From Waterburya agarophytonicola KI4 (GTDB lineage Bacteria; Cyanobacteriota; Cyanobacteriia; Cyanobacteriales; Xenococcaceae): a stretch of 64,000 bases of DNA. The stretch spans positions 36,554 through 100,553 of the forward strand of contig NZ_JADWDC010000012.1 of NCBI RefSeq assembly GCF_020640915.1, in the 5' to 3' direction. Below, piece by piece: positions 39,401 to 47,529 of this stretch. A program made the translations under genes and the position numbers. The notes under the pieces are model-generated. The model saw only the letters and a list, made by a program, of their open reading frames with translations. It did not search any database and was not told where the DNA came from. Within the stretch, counting starts at the first letter, position 1, and each line of letters opens with the position of its first letter.

Positions 39401-40143
39401 ATGACGTGTTTACGGTATAACAATATGCCGATGGTTGGTAGTAGGGGCTGTTCGCGAACAGCCCCTACATGGTTGTGATACCATTCCAGATAATCCTGGG
39501 GCGAGGTAAAATATCCCTGGTATTCAGGATGTAGTAAACCCATATTAGGGGTTTCAATGGGTTGGGGTATTTCTCCCACTTCTAATCCTAAATATTTTTC
39601 TGCCAGCGTCCAACACATCGAAGCTACATTCTCTGTCCCTCCTGCATTCCAGTAACCATAAATAATTAACCAGTTACGTAAATCCTGTACTTTTTTACCA
39701 GGAATGTATTTAAGTAATTTGGGTCCTGTTTTAAGAAAGCTAATATAGCCAGCTAACTTATCTTCTTCCTTGCTATTACCAAACTTACTGAGGATAAATT
39801 TAACAGGTTTGGGCATTCCCTTGGGTTGATCGCCGATCGCAAATTTACCCAAGCGAGTTAGACTAATTAATTCTATAGCCGACTCAAATACTAACCTAAT
39901 GGGAATATCTTGAACTCTTTCCCGCAACCAAATAACTTGGTCGTAATCAAAAACTAAACTAGCAAAAAAGACATCCGCAGACTTAAGCGCAGTTTCTACC
40001 TGATCAGGGGAAGTGGTAATATCGCGATCGCTAAAAAAGATCACTTCCAACCCTTTACACCTCCCCATCGCCATTTCAGCAGCTTGACGATATAGATTAG
40101 CGTTAAAAGATTCAAATCCTGCGATCGCAACAATCCGTTTCAT
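36433..40143 (-). CDS. chlH: Magnesium chelatase subunit H family protein (ChlH/BchH paralogue)
   Basis: 1236 residues. ChlH binds protoporphyrin IX and, with ChlI and ChlD, inserts Mg2+. Family segments are clear: GGPAGSMEAGRQVEVAKRIL, LPELDGAID, GGLVGEDIYLVPERL, FGMHGTVEWLPGSPLGNTG and GRNIHALDPYRMPSP. The main cyanobacterial ChlH is about 1330 residues with a longer N-terminus, so this shorter protein is probably a second, divergent H subunit. CobN, a cobaltochelatase of similar size, is a weaker alternative. No chlI or chlD nearby. Two repeat-derived insertions lie in frame, at about residues 226-235 and 779-793. ATG 40143 chosen on the MKRIVAIAGFE start. Confidence 0.87.
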   Translation of the reverse strand: MKRIVAIAGFESFNANLYRQAAEMAMGRCKGLEVIFFSDRDITTSPDQVETALKSADVFFASLVFDYDQVIWLRERVQDIPIRLVFESAIELISLTRLGKFAIGDQPKGMPKPVKFILSKFGNSKEEDKLAGYISFLKTGPKLLKYIPGKKVQDLRNWLIIYGYWNAGGTENVASMCWTLAEKYLGLEVGEIPQPIETPNMGLLHPEYQGYFTSPQDYLEWYHNHVGAVREQPLLPTIGILLYRKHVITKQPYILQLIKHFESQGLIPLPVFINGVEGHVIVRDWLTTDYEQVQRQQGNKEILSLKDDAVKVDAIVSTIGFPLVGGPAGSMEAGRQVEVAKRILTAKNVPYIVAAPLLIQDIHSWTRQGIGGLQSVVLYSLPELDGAIDTVPLGGLVGEDIYLVPERLHRLTGRLKNWIGLRQTPTPERKLAVILYNFPPGYGAAGTAALLNVPKSLLNLLHSLKAQGYDVGELPQDGEEIIKQVKEADESVTPVNQVNVRTLAKWLGYLQTHRVEKQWQSLTGTGIKTYGDEFQLGGIQLGNIWIGVQPPLGIAGDPMRLMFEKDLTPHPQYTAFYKWLQNEYQADAIVHFGMHGTVEWLPGSPLGNTGYSWSDILLGDIPNLYIYAANNPSESILAKRRGYGVLVSHNVPPYGRAGLYKELIALRELIGEYREDTAKNSALREIICQKIVDAGLEKDCKFEEGLKQGISFTVENAKLFSKNMLNQYFVQVYEYLQVLEQRLFSSGLHVLGEKPTVEGLRSYLEAYFDGKLSEDEIEGIISRRGAEAQRDDAKFTSEFEEALKIRDLLTQNTDEMVNLLRGLNGEYIPPAPGGDLLRDGSGVLPTGRNIHALDPYRMPSPAAYERGKEIARKIIQQNLEDKGAYPETVAVMLWGLDAIKTKGESLGILLELVGAEPVKEGTGRIVRYELIPVEQLGHPRIDVLANLSGIFRDTFVNIIELLDDLFRRAAEAEESEDNNYIRKHCLALQAQGIENASARMFSNPAGDFGSLVNDQVVDSNWESSDELADTWKNRNVFSYGRKDKGQARPEVLTQLLSTSSQIIQEIDSVEYGLTDIQEYYGNTGGLKLAAEKQSGKEVEASFVESFSKDTNPRKLKDLLRMEYRTKLLNPKWAEAMADQGSGGAYEISQRMTALIGWGSTASFKDDWVYDQAVDTYALDAGMATKLREANPEAFRNIVARAIEAQGRGLWNADEEKLDKLRELYESTEDELEGVTV
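37762..37801. repeat. Interspersed GCGCCTCT-type repeat inserted in the chlH-family gene
   Basis: Contains GCGCCTCTGCGCCTCTGCG (37779-37797) next to CTTTGCGTCATCCCTTTGCG. This type of sequence, encoding SRRGAEAQR in this frame, recurs as a repeat in many cyanobacterial genomes. It lies in frame in the variable linker of the chelatase subunit (about residues 779-793) and keeps the gene open. Confidence 0.7.
39441..39468. repeat. 28-bp perfect palindrome inside the chlH-family gene
   Basis: GTAGGGGCTGTTCG followed by its exact complement CGAACAGCCCCTAC, with no loop. It belongs to the GTAGGGGC...GCCCCTAC class of interspersed cyanobacterial palindromes, normally intergenic. It encodes VGAVREQPL in this gene, at about residues 226-235, between the NH and LPTIGILLYR segments. 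Confidence 0.85.
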
Positions 40144-40371
40144 ATACCCTACTGCTTAAAGTTTCTTTATATATCCTTATCTAGATTGTAAGAAAATCTG
40201 AGAAAAATGGGATCGAGGAAAAAGCGATCGCAGTTATAAGTTGTGGTTGATAATTAGATGGAATAAAAAACAGAACAGTATATTACTAGCAATTTATATA
40301 TTTAATTAGATTTTGATTTCCGCTCAAGAATATCTTTAATAAAGCGATTTTCTCTAAAATAAATTAATATT

Positions 40372-40665
40372 TTACTCATCAAGTTGTGATGTTTTCAAAG
40401 CAAAAGGAAGACTTGAAACACTACTATTATCCTCAAGCATTTTAGCTTCCTTAATCAAAGTAGCAGTTTGCGCTAATACTTCAGGAGTAGTCGCTTCTTG
40501 TTGTCTAAACATACCAATGATACCCTGTTCGTAATTAGATGCGATCGCCAAAAAAGCCCCACCTAAAATATAAATTGGCAACGGCAAAATAAACTGTTTC
40601 AGCCAAATACCAAACTCAGCCAAAACAAACAAAATCCCTACTCCAACCAACCAAGCTTTAAGCAT
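40372..40665 (-). CDS. Small membrane protein of unknown function
   Basis: 97 residues. Two hydrophobic stretches (about 4-22 and 28-45) are followed by a soluble tail of about 50 residues (FRQQEATTPEVLAQTATLIKEAK). I do not recognise a family. It sits between the chelatase-like gene and the DUF427 gene, all on the minus strand, and follows the DUF427 gene by 53 bp. Confidence 0.6.
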   Translation of the reverse strand: MLKAWLVGVGILFVLAEFGIWLKQFILPLPIYILGGAFLAIASNYEQGIIGMFRQQEATTPEVLAQTATLIKEAKMLEDNSSVSSLPFALKTSQLDE

Positions 40666-40718
40666 TACTCAACTCCCTAATTATTTACTTATTACTCATT
40701 ACTCATTACTTAAAAAAA

Positions 40719-41219
40719 TCACCATCCCCAGCTACCCGCACTACCCTTAAAAGGCCTTACAATATCTTGAGTAATCCAGCCACCATAAAAATTACCTACT
40801 TGCGCTGTAACTAATTCCCCATCAACATAGCAAGCATCCATTTTACTCGGATAAAAAGCAACATAATTTTTAATGGCTTCAAAATTCTCTGCGGGTTGAG
40901 CATAATACCAACCTGCATTAGCTACTTTCTTCTCTCCCACTACCAAATCATAATAGCCAGCAAATCCCTTCCATTCACAAAAGGAGCGTTGAGAGCTTGC
41001 CGAATAAAGATACTCTGTTTTAATATCTTCAGGGGGAATATAGTAAACAGGAGGATGACTAGTTTCTAATATTCGATAGGTATTGGAGCTATTTGCGATC
41101 GCAATATCGTTAAAGATAATTTTAATTTGTTTGGGAGACTTCTCTAAACGGGGTGGACGGGGATAATCCCATACTGATTCTTGTCCTGGCTGTGGCTCAA
41201 TTCTCTCTGGATGATTCAT
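40719..41219 (-). CDS. DUF427 domain protein
   Basis: 166 residues. The DUF427 signature lies in the middle: SSNTYRILETSHPPVYYIPPEDI, CEWKGFAGYYDL and AFYPSKMDACYVDGE. The fold is a small beta barrel of unknown biochemical function, widespread in bacteria and fungi. A short N-terminal extension (PERIEPQPGQESVWDYPRPP) is common in cyanobacterial members. It may share a transcript with the membrane protein downstream. Confidence 0.88.
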   Translation of the reverse strand: MNHPERIEPQPGQESVWDYPRPPRLEKSPKQIKIIFNDIAIANSSNTYRILETSHPPVYYIPPEDIKTEYLYSASSQRSFCEWKGFAGYYDLVVGEKKVANAGWYYAQPAENFEAIKNYVAFYPSKMDACYVDGELVTAQVGNFYGGWITQDIVRPFKGSAGSWGW

Positions 41220-41269
41220 TATACTTGTCAGTGATTAAGTGTCCTCAAAAGAAGATAAATTTTCAATGA

Positions 41270-42517
41270 TTACCCTTGGACTATCTGCTTGATTGTAGTA
41301 AAGGTTTCGACGCTAATTAATCCTTGGCGATATCCTTTTTGATTGGACATTCCTAAAAACACATCTTCTCCTCCTTCTGGGTTGCGGGAAAATCTGGGAG
41401 ACGTATTAATATAAACCAAAGCACTATCTACATCTCGCACAAACTGACGACATTCTCGATAAGATTCAGTTACAATGGAGTCTGCATGACCGCTACTATA
41501 GCGATTAATCCAAGAGACAGCTTGAGGTAAGTTTTCAACAAACCGAAATGCGACGATCTTACGCAAATATGGTCTGCGCCATTCTCCAGACTCCATTAAA
41601 CTTAGATATTCAGGAAAGGCTTCAACTAATACTTCGTCACCACGTAAATGAAAACCTTGTTGTTGCAGACTATTAAATAAAGCTTGCAATGCAGGGGATT
41701 TAATATTGTGATTGACCAATACCTTTTCGATCGCATTAACCGCATCAGGCTCGCTATCGTGACTATCAACCACTACTTGACGAATTAGATCCAAATTCCC
41801 ACTAATCGACCAATATAAATAGCAATTGCCGATAGTAGTCTTCAATACTGTGGCTGTTGCTTTTTCAGCCACTTGTTGTACCAAACTAGGACGACCATAG
41901 GGTATTACTAAATTAAGATAGCGATCTTGGGTAACTAATTCTTGAACAGAAATTCCTGAATCAGGAGAGATTGCCCCAAAGGAATTTGGCGGTAAATCCG
42001 CAGCAGCCAAGGATTTCTGTAGAATATTAGCGATCGCTTGATTGGAATTACTAGCCGCACTACATCCTCTAGCGATCAGACTATTCCCCGTCTTGAGGCA
42101 CATCCCCGCTGCAATTGCTGCTAATTCCGGGAATGCTTCGTAAACCAAAGCTATTGTACCCAAAGGAATTAACTGACAATAAGTCTGAGATGGCTCTAGC
42201 TGATAGGATGCGTTAATCAAACGCCTTGTGGGATCTGCCGATTTTGATAATTGTTTCAAAATTGAAACCGTCATTTCCAATCTTTCTGGAGTTAATTTCA
42301 GCCAATCTGCAATTGGTTCGGCGATCGCCATTTCTCGACTCATTTCTAAGTCTAAGGTATTGGCTTCTAATATTTCATCAAAACTACTACCAATCGCTTT
42401 AGCTAGTATTGATACTCCCAGCCTTCTTTTTGCTGCTGATGTTTGAGCCAATTGAGTGGCTGCTTTATGAGATTCTCGAACTATATTCAATACTTTGCTT
42501 GATGAACTACTTTGCAT
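41270..42517 (-). CDS. ProA-family aldehyde dehydrogenase paralogue lacking the catalytic Cys
   Basis: 415 residues, the full length of glutamate-5-semialdehyde dehydrogenase. N-terminal GVSILAKAIGSSFDEIL and LGTIALVYEAFPELAAIAAG, the middle GNCYLYWS and the C-terminal VETFTTIKQI align with ProA. The motif that normally holds the nucleophile (VCNAxETLLVH) reads AVNAIEKVLVNH, so V260 stands in place of Cys. The NADP-site region near the C-terminus is also altered. It is therefore unlikely to reduce glutamyl-5-phosphate. Probably a conserved, non-catalytic paralogue; proline synthesis would need another proA. Confidence 0.82.
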   Translation of the reverse strand: MQSSSSSKVLNIVRESHKAATQLAQTSAAKRRLGVSILAKAIGSSFDEILEANTLDLEMSREMAIAEPIADWLKLTPERLEMTVSILKQLSKSADPTRRLINASYQLEPSQTYCQLIPLGTIALVYEAFPELAAIAAGMCLKTGNSLIARGCSAASNSNQAIANILQKSLAAADLPPNSFGAISPDSGISVQELVTQDRYLNLVIPYGRPSLVQQVAEKATATVLKTTIGNCYLYWSISGNLDLIRQVVVDSHDSEPDAVNAIEKVLVNHNIKSPALQALFNSLQQQGFHLRGDEVLVEAFPEYLSLMESGEWRRPYLRKIVAFRFVENLPQAVSWINRYSSGHADSIVTESYRECRQFVRDVDSALVYINTSPRFSRNPEGGEDVFLGMSNQKGYRQGLISVETFTTIKQIVQG

Positions 42518-42527
42518 TGCTTTTCCG

Positions 42528-42941
42528 TTAATGCCGATAGGCTACAAACAGCGTCAGTATCAGCAGTATAGTCACAACTAGAAATAACACTGCCCAAGAA
42601 ATGATACTCTGGCTACTGAGCCAACGCAATACTAACGGCAAGAGAACTATCGCCACAATAATTGAAGCTAAAGCCAAAAGAGCCATTGTAGATAAATAAC
42701 TCTGCGTCCAACGAGCATAGGCATTTTTCCAGCGATTCCCCGTCCATCGCCAAGATTTCTTTTGATAGATGGAGGATAGCTGCTCGATTATCTGACCATC
42801 TTTTTTGACCACAAAAATCTGCTGACAACGATCGCATCCCAAGGCTTCAGTCAACACAATTGGTTTTAAGTTGCCTTTTCGTCGACAAGGACATGGATAC
42901 TCGCTGCTTAGATCTATTTTCTGTATTTTGTATGAACGCAC
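42528..42941 (-). CDS. Membrane protein with N-terminal zinc ribbon
   Basis: 137 residues. CPCRRKG and CDRC (about residues 17-38) form a treble-clef-like zinc-ribbon, followed by a hydrophilic linker and two transmembrane segments (about 85-108 and 113-134). Function unknown. It starts 10 bp upstream of the ProA-like gene on the same strand, so the two are probably cotranscribed, which supports a shared, non-proline role. Confidence 0.78.
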   Translation of the reverse strand: MRSYKIQKIDLSSEYPCPCRRKGNLKPIVLTEALGCDRCQQIFVVKKDGQIIEQLSSIYQKKSWRWTGNRWKNAYARWTQSYLSTMALLALASIIVAIVLLPLVLRWLSSQSIISWAVLFLVVTILLILTLFVAYRH

Positions 42942-43117
42942 GCTTAGTCGATGGGGATTATTAGAAGTTAACTGCTAGATATACTTTTACGATAATTTAT
43001 CAAAATAAATATATTACCTATTTACGATCTTCCCAGCAGCCTTAAGCTTTATTTTAATAAAGTCGCAAGACCAGGATTAACAATTACTTGCCAAGTTATT
43101 GAATCTTTATACATATA

Positions 43118-43189
43118 AGCGGGTGACGCGATTCGAACGCGCGACATTCACCTTGGCAAGGTGACGCTCTACCACTGAGCTACACCCGC
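43118..43189 (-). tRNA. tRNA-Gly (anticodon GCC)
   Basis: Read on the minus strand: acceptor GCGGGTG paired with CACCCGC, D arm GCTC-AGTGGTA-GAGC, anticodon arm TCACC-TTGCCAA-GGTGA with anticodon GCC, T arm GCGCG-TTCGAAT-CGCGT, discriminator T. All stems pair, 72 bases, and no CCA is encoded. It decodes GGC and GGU. Confidence 0.97.
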
Positions 43190-43329
43190 ATTAAAACAAA
43201 GTCAACTCTCAAAAGAGATATTAGATTTGCTTGCCGATAATCATTATGGCAGATGGCGAAATTTTTATCAAGGAATTTCCCAGATATATTTCAAAAACTA
43301 CTATTAATATTAAGTTTGAATGCAGGATT

Positions 43330-44844
43330 TCAATCTTCTGATTCAACTATCACGGGGAAATCACCAGATCTTTCTGAAGGAATGGCAGCAATAATGGCAT
43401 CAATAACTTTAGAAATGGGGATGATTTCTAAACCCATATCGCTCGGAAAACTTTGACCCTTCGGCACGATCGCTTTTTTAAAGCCTAATTTAGCAGCTTC
43501 TTTAAGGCGCAATTCCATTTGAGAAACTAGGCGGACTTGTCCCCCTAAACCAACTTCTCCAATTAATACGGTGCGGGGATCGACCACGCGATCGCGAAAA
43601 CTGGCGACAATAGCGATCGCAACTCCCAAATCCGCAGCGGGTTCACCAACTCCCAACCCCCCCACAGAAGCCACATAAGCATCCAGTTTGGATAGAGGCA
43701 CGCCGACTCTTTTTTCTAGCACTGCTAGGATCTGCTGGAGACGATTGTAATCGATACCTGTCGTCGAACGACGGGGAGACGTATAACTAGTGGGGCTGAC
43801 TAAAGCTTGAATCTCCACTACAATTGGGCGAGTCCCCTCGCAAGCTACCACAATCGACGTACCAGGAGAAGCTTCATCGCGATTGCCCAGAAACAATTCA
43901 GAAGGATTATCTACTTCGACCAAACCACTTTGAGCCATTTCAAAAATACCTATTTCGTGGGTTGCACCAAAACGATTTTTAACCGAACGCAACAAACGAT
44001 GGGAAGCATAGCGATCGCCTTCAAAATAGAGTACCGTATCTACTAAGTGTTCTAATACTCTAGGCCCTGCGATCGCTCCTTCTTTGGTAACGTGACCGAC
44101 GATGAGCATGGTAATGTTCTCTCTTTTTCCCACTTGCATTAATGCGGAAGTACATTCTCTGACTTGGGCTACCGAACCAGGAGAAGAAGTCAAAGCAGCA
44201 AAGTGTAGAGTTTGGATACTATCAATCACTGCTACCTGGGGTTTTAATGATTCGAGTTCCCTTAAAATCTCCTCCAAATCGGTTTCTGGCATAACATAAA
44301 GATTATTTTCTCTTTTAGTAGCAGCTTTACCGTTTTTCTTACCGTTACCATTTTCTATTTCAGTTTCTTCTTCTCCCACATCCAAACGAGATGCTCGCAA
44401 TTTAACCTGTTGTCCCGATTCCTCTGCCGATACATAAAGGATGCGAGGAAGGCTATGAGATAACTTATTCGCTACCTGTAACAGTAAGGTAGACTTCCCA
44501 ATGCCAGGATCTCCCCCAATCAAAACTAGAGAACCAGGCACAATTCCTCCACCCAAGACGCGATCAAATTCGTTATAGCCAGAAGGAAATCTTTCCTGTT
44601 CGTCATTATTTATTTGGGAAAATTTCAAAGACATTCTAGGTTTAGCAACCCCAGAATGTCTGCTATTCGCCCTCGTACCAGATTGCCAGCCACCTCCTTT
44701 GGTATAGCCCCCACCCCCAGGGGAAACTTCTACGGGTTCTTCGGAAATCGTGCCAAATTCGTTACACTCTTTGCATAATCCAAACCACTGACTATATTCA
44801 GCAGCGCATTCATTACAAATATATATCTGTTTAGCTTTAGCCAT
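43330..44844 (-). CDS. radA: DNA repair protein RadA (branch-migration ATPase)
   Basis: 504 residues from ATG 44844 (MAKAKQIYICNEC). An upstream open extension of 33 residues is hydrophobic and foreign to the family. C10, C13, C24 and C27 form the zinc finger, Walker A is GGDPGIGKST, and the RadA-specific KNRFG motif is present. The C-terminal third is Lon-protease-like (PTSYTSPRR, GVGEPAADLG). RadA acts with RecA to extend heteroduplex DNA. An insertion of acidic, Asn-rich residues (GEEETEIENGNGKKNG) at about 175 is a lineage feature. Confidence 0.95.
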   Translation of the reverse strand: MAKAKQIYICNECAAEYSQWFGLCKECNEFGTISEEPVEVSPGGGGYTKGGGWQSGTRANSRHSGVAKPRMSLKFSQINNDEQERFPSGYNEFDRVLGGGIVPGSLVLIGGDPGIGKSTLLLQVANKLSHSLPRILYVSAEESGQQVKLRASRLDVGEEETEIENGNGKKNGKAATKRENNLYVMPETDLEEILRELESLKPQVAVIDSIQTLHFAALTSSPGSVAQVRECTSALMQVGKRENITMLIVGHVTKEGAIAGPRVLEHLVDTVLYFEGDRYASHRLLRSVKNRFGATHEIGIFEMAQSGLVEVDNPSELFLGNRDEASPGTSIVVACEGTRPIVVEIQALVSPTSYTSPRRSTTGIDYNRLQQILAVLEKRVGVPLSKLDAYVASVGGLGVGEPAADLGVAIAIVASFRDRVVDPRTVLIGEVGLGGQVRLVSQMELRLKEAAKLGFKKAIVPKGQSFPSDMGLEIIPISKVIDAIIAAIPSERSGDFPVIVESED

Positions 44845-45116
44845 TTTCTTAAGAAAAATTAGAGATTTAAAGAAAAAAAATAATAAGTTAGTAAACTTAA
44901 TGGGTAATACAAATTTAATCCTAAGAAATTTCAAGACATTCAAAGATAAATTAAATCAGGAAATACTTGAAAAATGAGAGAATTGTTAAGATAATCGCCA
45001 TAAACTAGGTAGTCTGTTTCACTAGAGAGCAACAACGGGATAATCTAGAAGGTAAAGGTAATAAAAATTTAACTTAAATATCAGTAATTTTACTTAAACA
45101 AGGAGTGTATATTAAC

Positions 45117-45845
45117 TTGGAGACTAATAAAGAAAAAATTTTAGTGGTAGATGACGAAGCTAGTATTCGCCGTATTTTAGAAACGCGCCTTTCGATGATT
45201 GGTTATGATGTAGTAACGGCTGCTGATGGAGAAGAAGCTCTAGAAACTTTTCGTACCGCCGAACCTAGTTTAGTCGTCTTAGATGTGATGATGCCTAAAC
45301 TTGACGGTTATGGAGTCTGCCAAGAACTGCGCAAAGAATCTGATATTCCTATTATTATGTTGACCGCTTTGGGCGACGTTGCCGATCGCATCACAGGCTT
45401 GGAACTCGGTGCAGATGATTATGTTGTCAAGCCTTTTTCTCCTAAAGAATTGGAAGCTAGAATTCGCTCTGTATTGCGTCGAGTTGAAAAAAATGGCGCG
45501 CCAGGAATTCCTAGTTCGGGGGTAATTCACGTAGGCTCGATTAAAATCGATACCAATAAGCGTCAAGTATATAAAGGTGACGAACGCATTCGTCTGACTG
45601 GCATGGAATTTAGTTTGTTAGAGTTATTGGTAAGTCGCTCTGGAGAGCCTTTCTCTCGTTCAGAAATTCTCCAAGAAGTATGGGGCTATACTCCAGAACG
45701 TCATGTAGATACTCGTGTAGTAGACGTTCATATTTCTCGTCTGCGCGCCAAATTGGAAGACGATCCTAGCAACCCCGAATTAATTTTGACTGCTAGAGGT
45801 ACAGGCTATTTGTTTCAACGTATTTTAGAAGCGGGAGAAGAATAA
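45117..45845 (+). CDS. rpaB: OmpR-type response regulator RpaB (Ycf27)
   Basis: 242 residues from TTG 45117, with AGGAG eleven bases upstream. A GTG at 45105 lies on that site. Receiver domain with phospho-acceptor D56 in VVLDVMMPKLDG and Lys in YVVKPFSP, then a winged-helix DNA-binding domain (about 135-235) with the VDTRVVDVHISRLRAKLEDD recognition segment. The sequence is of the highly conserved RpaB type, an essential regulator of high-light and photosynthesis genes that binds HLR1 sites after phosphorylation by NblS (Hik33). It sits upstream of the bilin and phycocyanin genes on the same strand, separated by a terminator. Confidence 0.95.
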   Translation: METNKEKILVVDDEASIRRILETRLSMIGYDVVTAADGEEALETFRTAEPSLVVLDVMMPKLDGYGVCQELRKESDIPIIMLTALGDVADRITGLELGADDYVVKPFSPKELEARIRSVLRRVEKNGAPGIPSSGVIHVGSIKIDTNKRQVYKGDERIRLTGMEFSLLELLVSRSGEPFSRSEILQEVWGYTPERHVDTRVVDVHISRLRAKLEDDPSNPELILTARGTGYLFQRILEAGEE

Positions 45846-45873
45846 GTTTCATCAGAATAGACGGGCTTATCTT

Positions 45874-45919
45874 AAAAGGAAAGAGGCTGAGAATTGATCA
45901 GTCTTTGCCCTTTTTTTTT
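45874..45919 (+). terminator. Rho-independent terminator of rpaB
   Basis: AAAAGG...GGCTGA (45874-45890) pairs imperfectly with TCAGTCTTTGCCCTTTT, followed by a run of nine T. It lies 28 bp after the rpaB stop and separates it from pebA. Confidence 0.7.
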
Positions 45920-46026
45920 AGGCATTTTTTCGTAAAGCTTTGTTGCATTGTCTTGAGAAAAAGAGACTTGAAAGGGACTCAGTTTTTATTCTGGTAACAA
46001 GGCATACTGTATATAGCAATAATTAT

Positions 46027-46761
46027 ATGTTCGCGCCCTTTAAAGAATATTTAGAAGAAGAACTTTTTAATCGTTTCGATCTCCGCAGTCGTTCTATTCC
46101 TGCGGGATTGGAATCTAATGTTAGTGCTAGGGGAAAAAATCCTGCAACTATTCAGAGTTGGTGTTATCAATCCGAACAATTAAGAAAAATTCGCTATTCT
46201 TATATCGATGCGGGAGAAACCGCTCAAGTATTTAATAGTGTTATTTATCCAGCTCATAAATACGATGTTCCTTTGTTGGGGGTAGATTTTCTCTCTTTTG
46301 GGAAAAAGAAAATCCTGATAGTGATGGACTTTCAGCCATTATTCCGCGATCGCGCCTATGTCGATAAGTATATTGAGCCAATGGCAGAGATACGGGATAA
46401 ATACAACGAACTAGCCCAGAATTTGGAAATGAAATTCTACGATGCTAATCAGTATTTTTCTAAATATTTGCTGTTTGCCAAACTCGATTCGGAAACCGTG
46501 GTAAACAGTCTGTTTCCCGCTTTTCAAGAATATCTGGAATTATATTGGCAAATGTTAGATCAAGCCGAGCCTCTAACTAAGCCAGAAGATATTCAACGTA
46601 TTGTAGAAGCTCAAAAAGAATACGACCAATATAGTGCGGAGAGAGATCCCGCTCACGGTTTATTTAGTAGCTATTTTGGATCGGAATGGTCGGAGAAATT
46701 CTTGTATGAATTCTTATTTGAAGATGCTTCTCCCCTAGCAGTATCTGCTCCCAAACATTAA
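46027..46761 (+). CDS. pebA: 15,16-dihydrobiliverdin:ferredoxin oxidoreductase
   Basis: 244 residues from ATG 46027 (MFAPFKEYLEEELF). PebA reduces biliverdin IX-alpha at C15-C16 to 15,16-dihydrobiliverdin using ferredoxin, the first step to phycoerythrobilin. Typical elements are IPAGLESN, QIRYSYIDAG-like QLRKIRYSYID, DVPLLGVDFLSFG, MDFQPLF and ERDPAHGLFSSYFG near the end. It precedes pebB by 20 bp, the normal operon order. An upstream extension in the frame lacks family similarity. Confidence 0.95.
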   Translation: MFAPFKEYLEEELFNRFDLRSRSIPAGLESNVSARGKNPATIQSWCYQSEQLRKIRYSYIDAGETAQVFNSVIYPAHKYDVPLLGVDFLSFGKKKILIVMDFQPLFRDRAYVDKYIEPMAEIRDKYNELAQNLEMKFYDANQYFSKYLLFAKLDSETVVNSLFPAFQEYLELYWQMLDQAEPLTKPEDIQRIVEAQKEYDQYSAERDPAHGLFSSYFGSEWSEKFLYEFLFEDASPLAVSAPKH

Positions 46762-46781
46762 ATGTTTAATCACAAAATGAA

Positions 46782-47529
46782 ATGACATTATACCAACCAT
46801 TTTTAGAACTGGCGATCGCAACTTTGCAAAAAAAGTTAGATCTAGAACCCTATCCTATTCCTCAAGGCTTTGAGCGTAAAGAGGGTCTGATGGGTAAAGG
46901 TAAAAGAGAAGAAGCGGTATTAACCACTAGTTACGGTTTTAAATCCGAGAAATTAAGACAAATTCGCGCAGCTCACGTAGAAGGAGGAAATTCTCTCCAG
47001 GTACTGAATTTTGTAATTTTTCCCGATCTAAATTATGATTTGCCTTTTTTTGGTGCGGATTTAGTAACTCTACCAGGGGGACATTTAATCGCGATCGATA
47101 TGCAACCTTTGTTTAGTCAAGATAAATCTTATCAGGCTAAATACAGCGAGCCAATTATGGCGATGTTTCACGAGTACCAAAAAGATTTACCTTGGGGGGG
47201 GGGATTTCCCTGAGGAGGCACAACAATACTTTTCTCCAGCTTTTTTGTGGACTCGCCCCAGCGAAACAGAAATAGTAGAAACAAAAGTTTTTGCAGCTTT
47301 TGGCGATTATCTTGATGCTTATATTAATTTCGTGCAGCAAGCACAGAAAGTAAGCGATCCACAACGCTTATCAGCAATTCTCAAAGCACAGAAAAGCTAT
47401 GCTGACTATCGCGCAGAAAAAGACCCCGCTAGAGGGATGCTAACTCGTTTGTATGGGTCAGAATGGACGGAAGAATATATTCATGGCTTTTTATTCGACC
47501 TCGAACGTCAATTAGCTTTGGTTAGTTGA
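46782..47529 (+). pseudogene. pebB: Phycoerythrobilin:ferredoxin oxidoreductase, interrupted by a +1 frameshift
   Basis: PebB converts 15,16-dihydrobiliverdin to phycoerythrobilin. The first part (46782 to about 47193) is normal up to LPWGG, then a run of ten G (47194-47203) shifts the frame and the protein ends at GGGFP (143 residues). With nine G the frame would read [14 protein letters not shown], continue through [13 protein letters not shown] and end at 47529, giving a normal 248-residue PebB. Both halves are otherwise intact and closely resemble functional homologues. It may be a sequencing error, a recent mutation, a phase-variable switch or a site of transcriptional slippage; the sequence does not decide. 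Confidence 0.92.

Noticed and set aside
36433-40143. Cobaltochelatase CobN
   Set aside because: Segments such as GRNIHALDPYRMPSP and GGLVGEDIYLVPERL fit ChlH/BchH better, although the size alone would allow CobN.
47245-47529. Separate small gene downstream of the shortened pebB
   Set aside because: It is the C-terminal half of PebB in the shifted frame; one base removal joins it to the first half.
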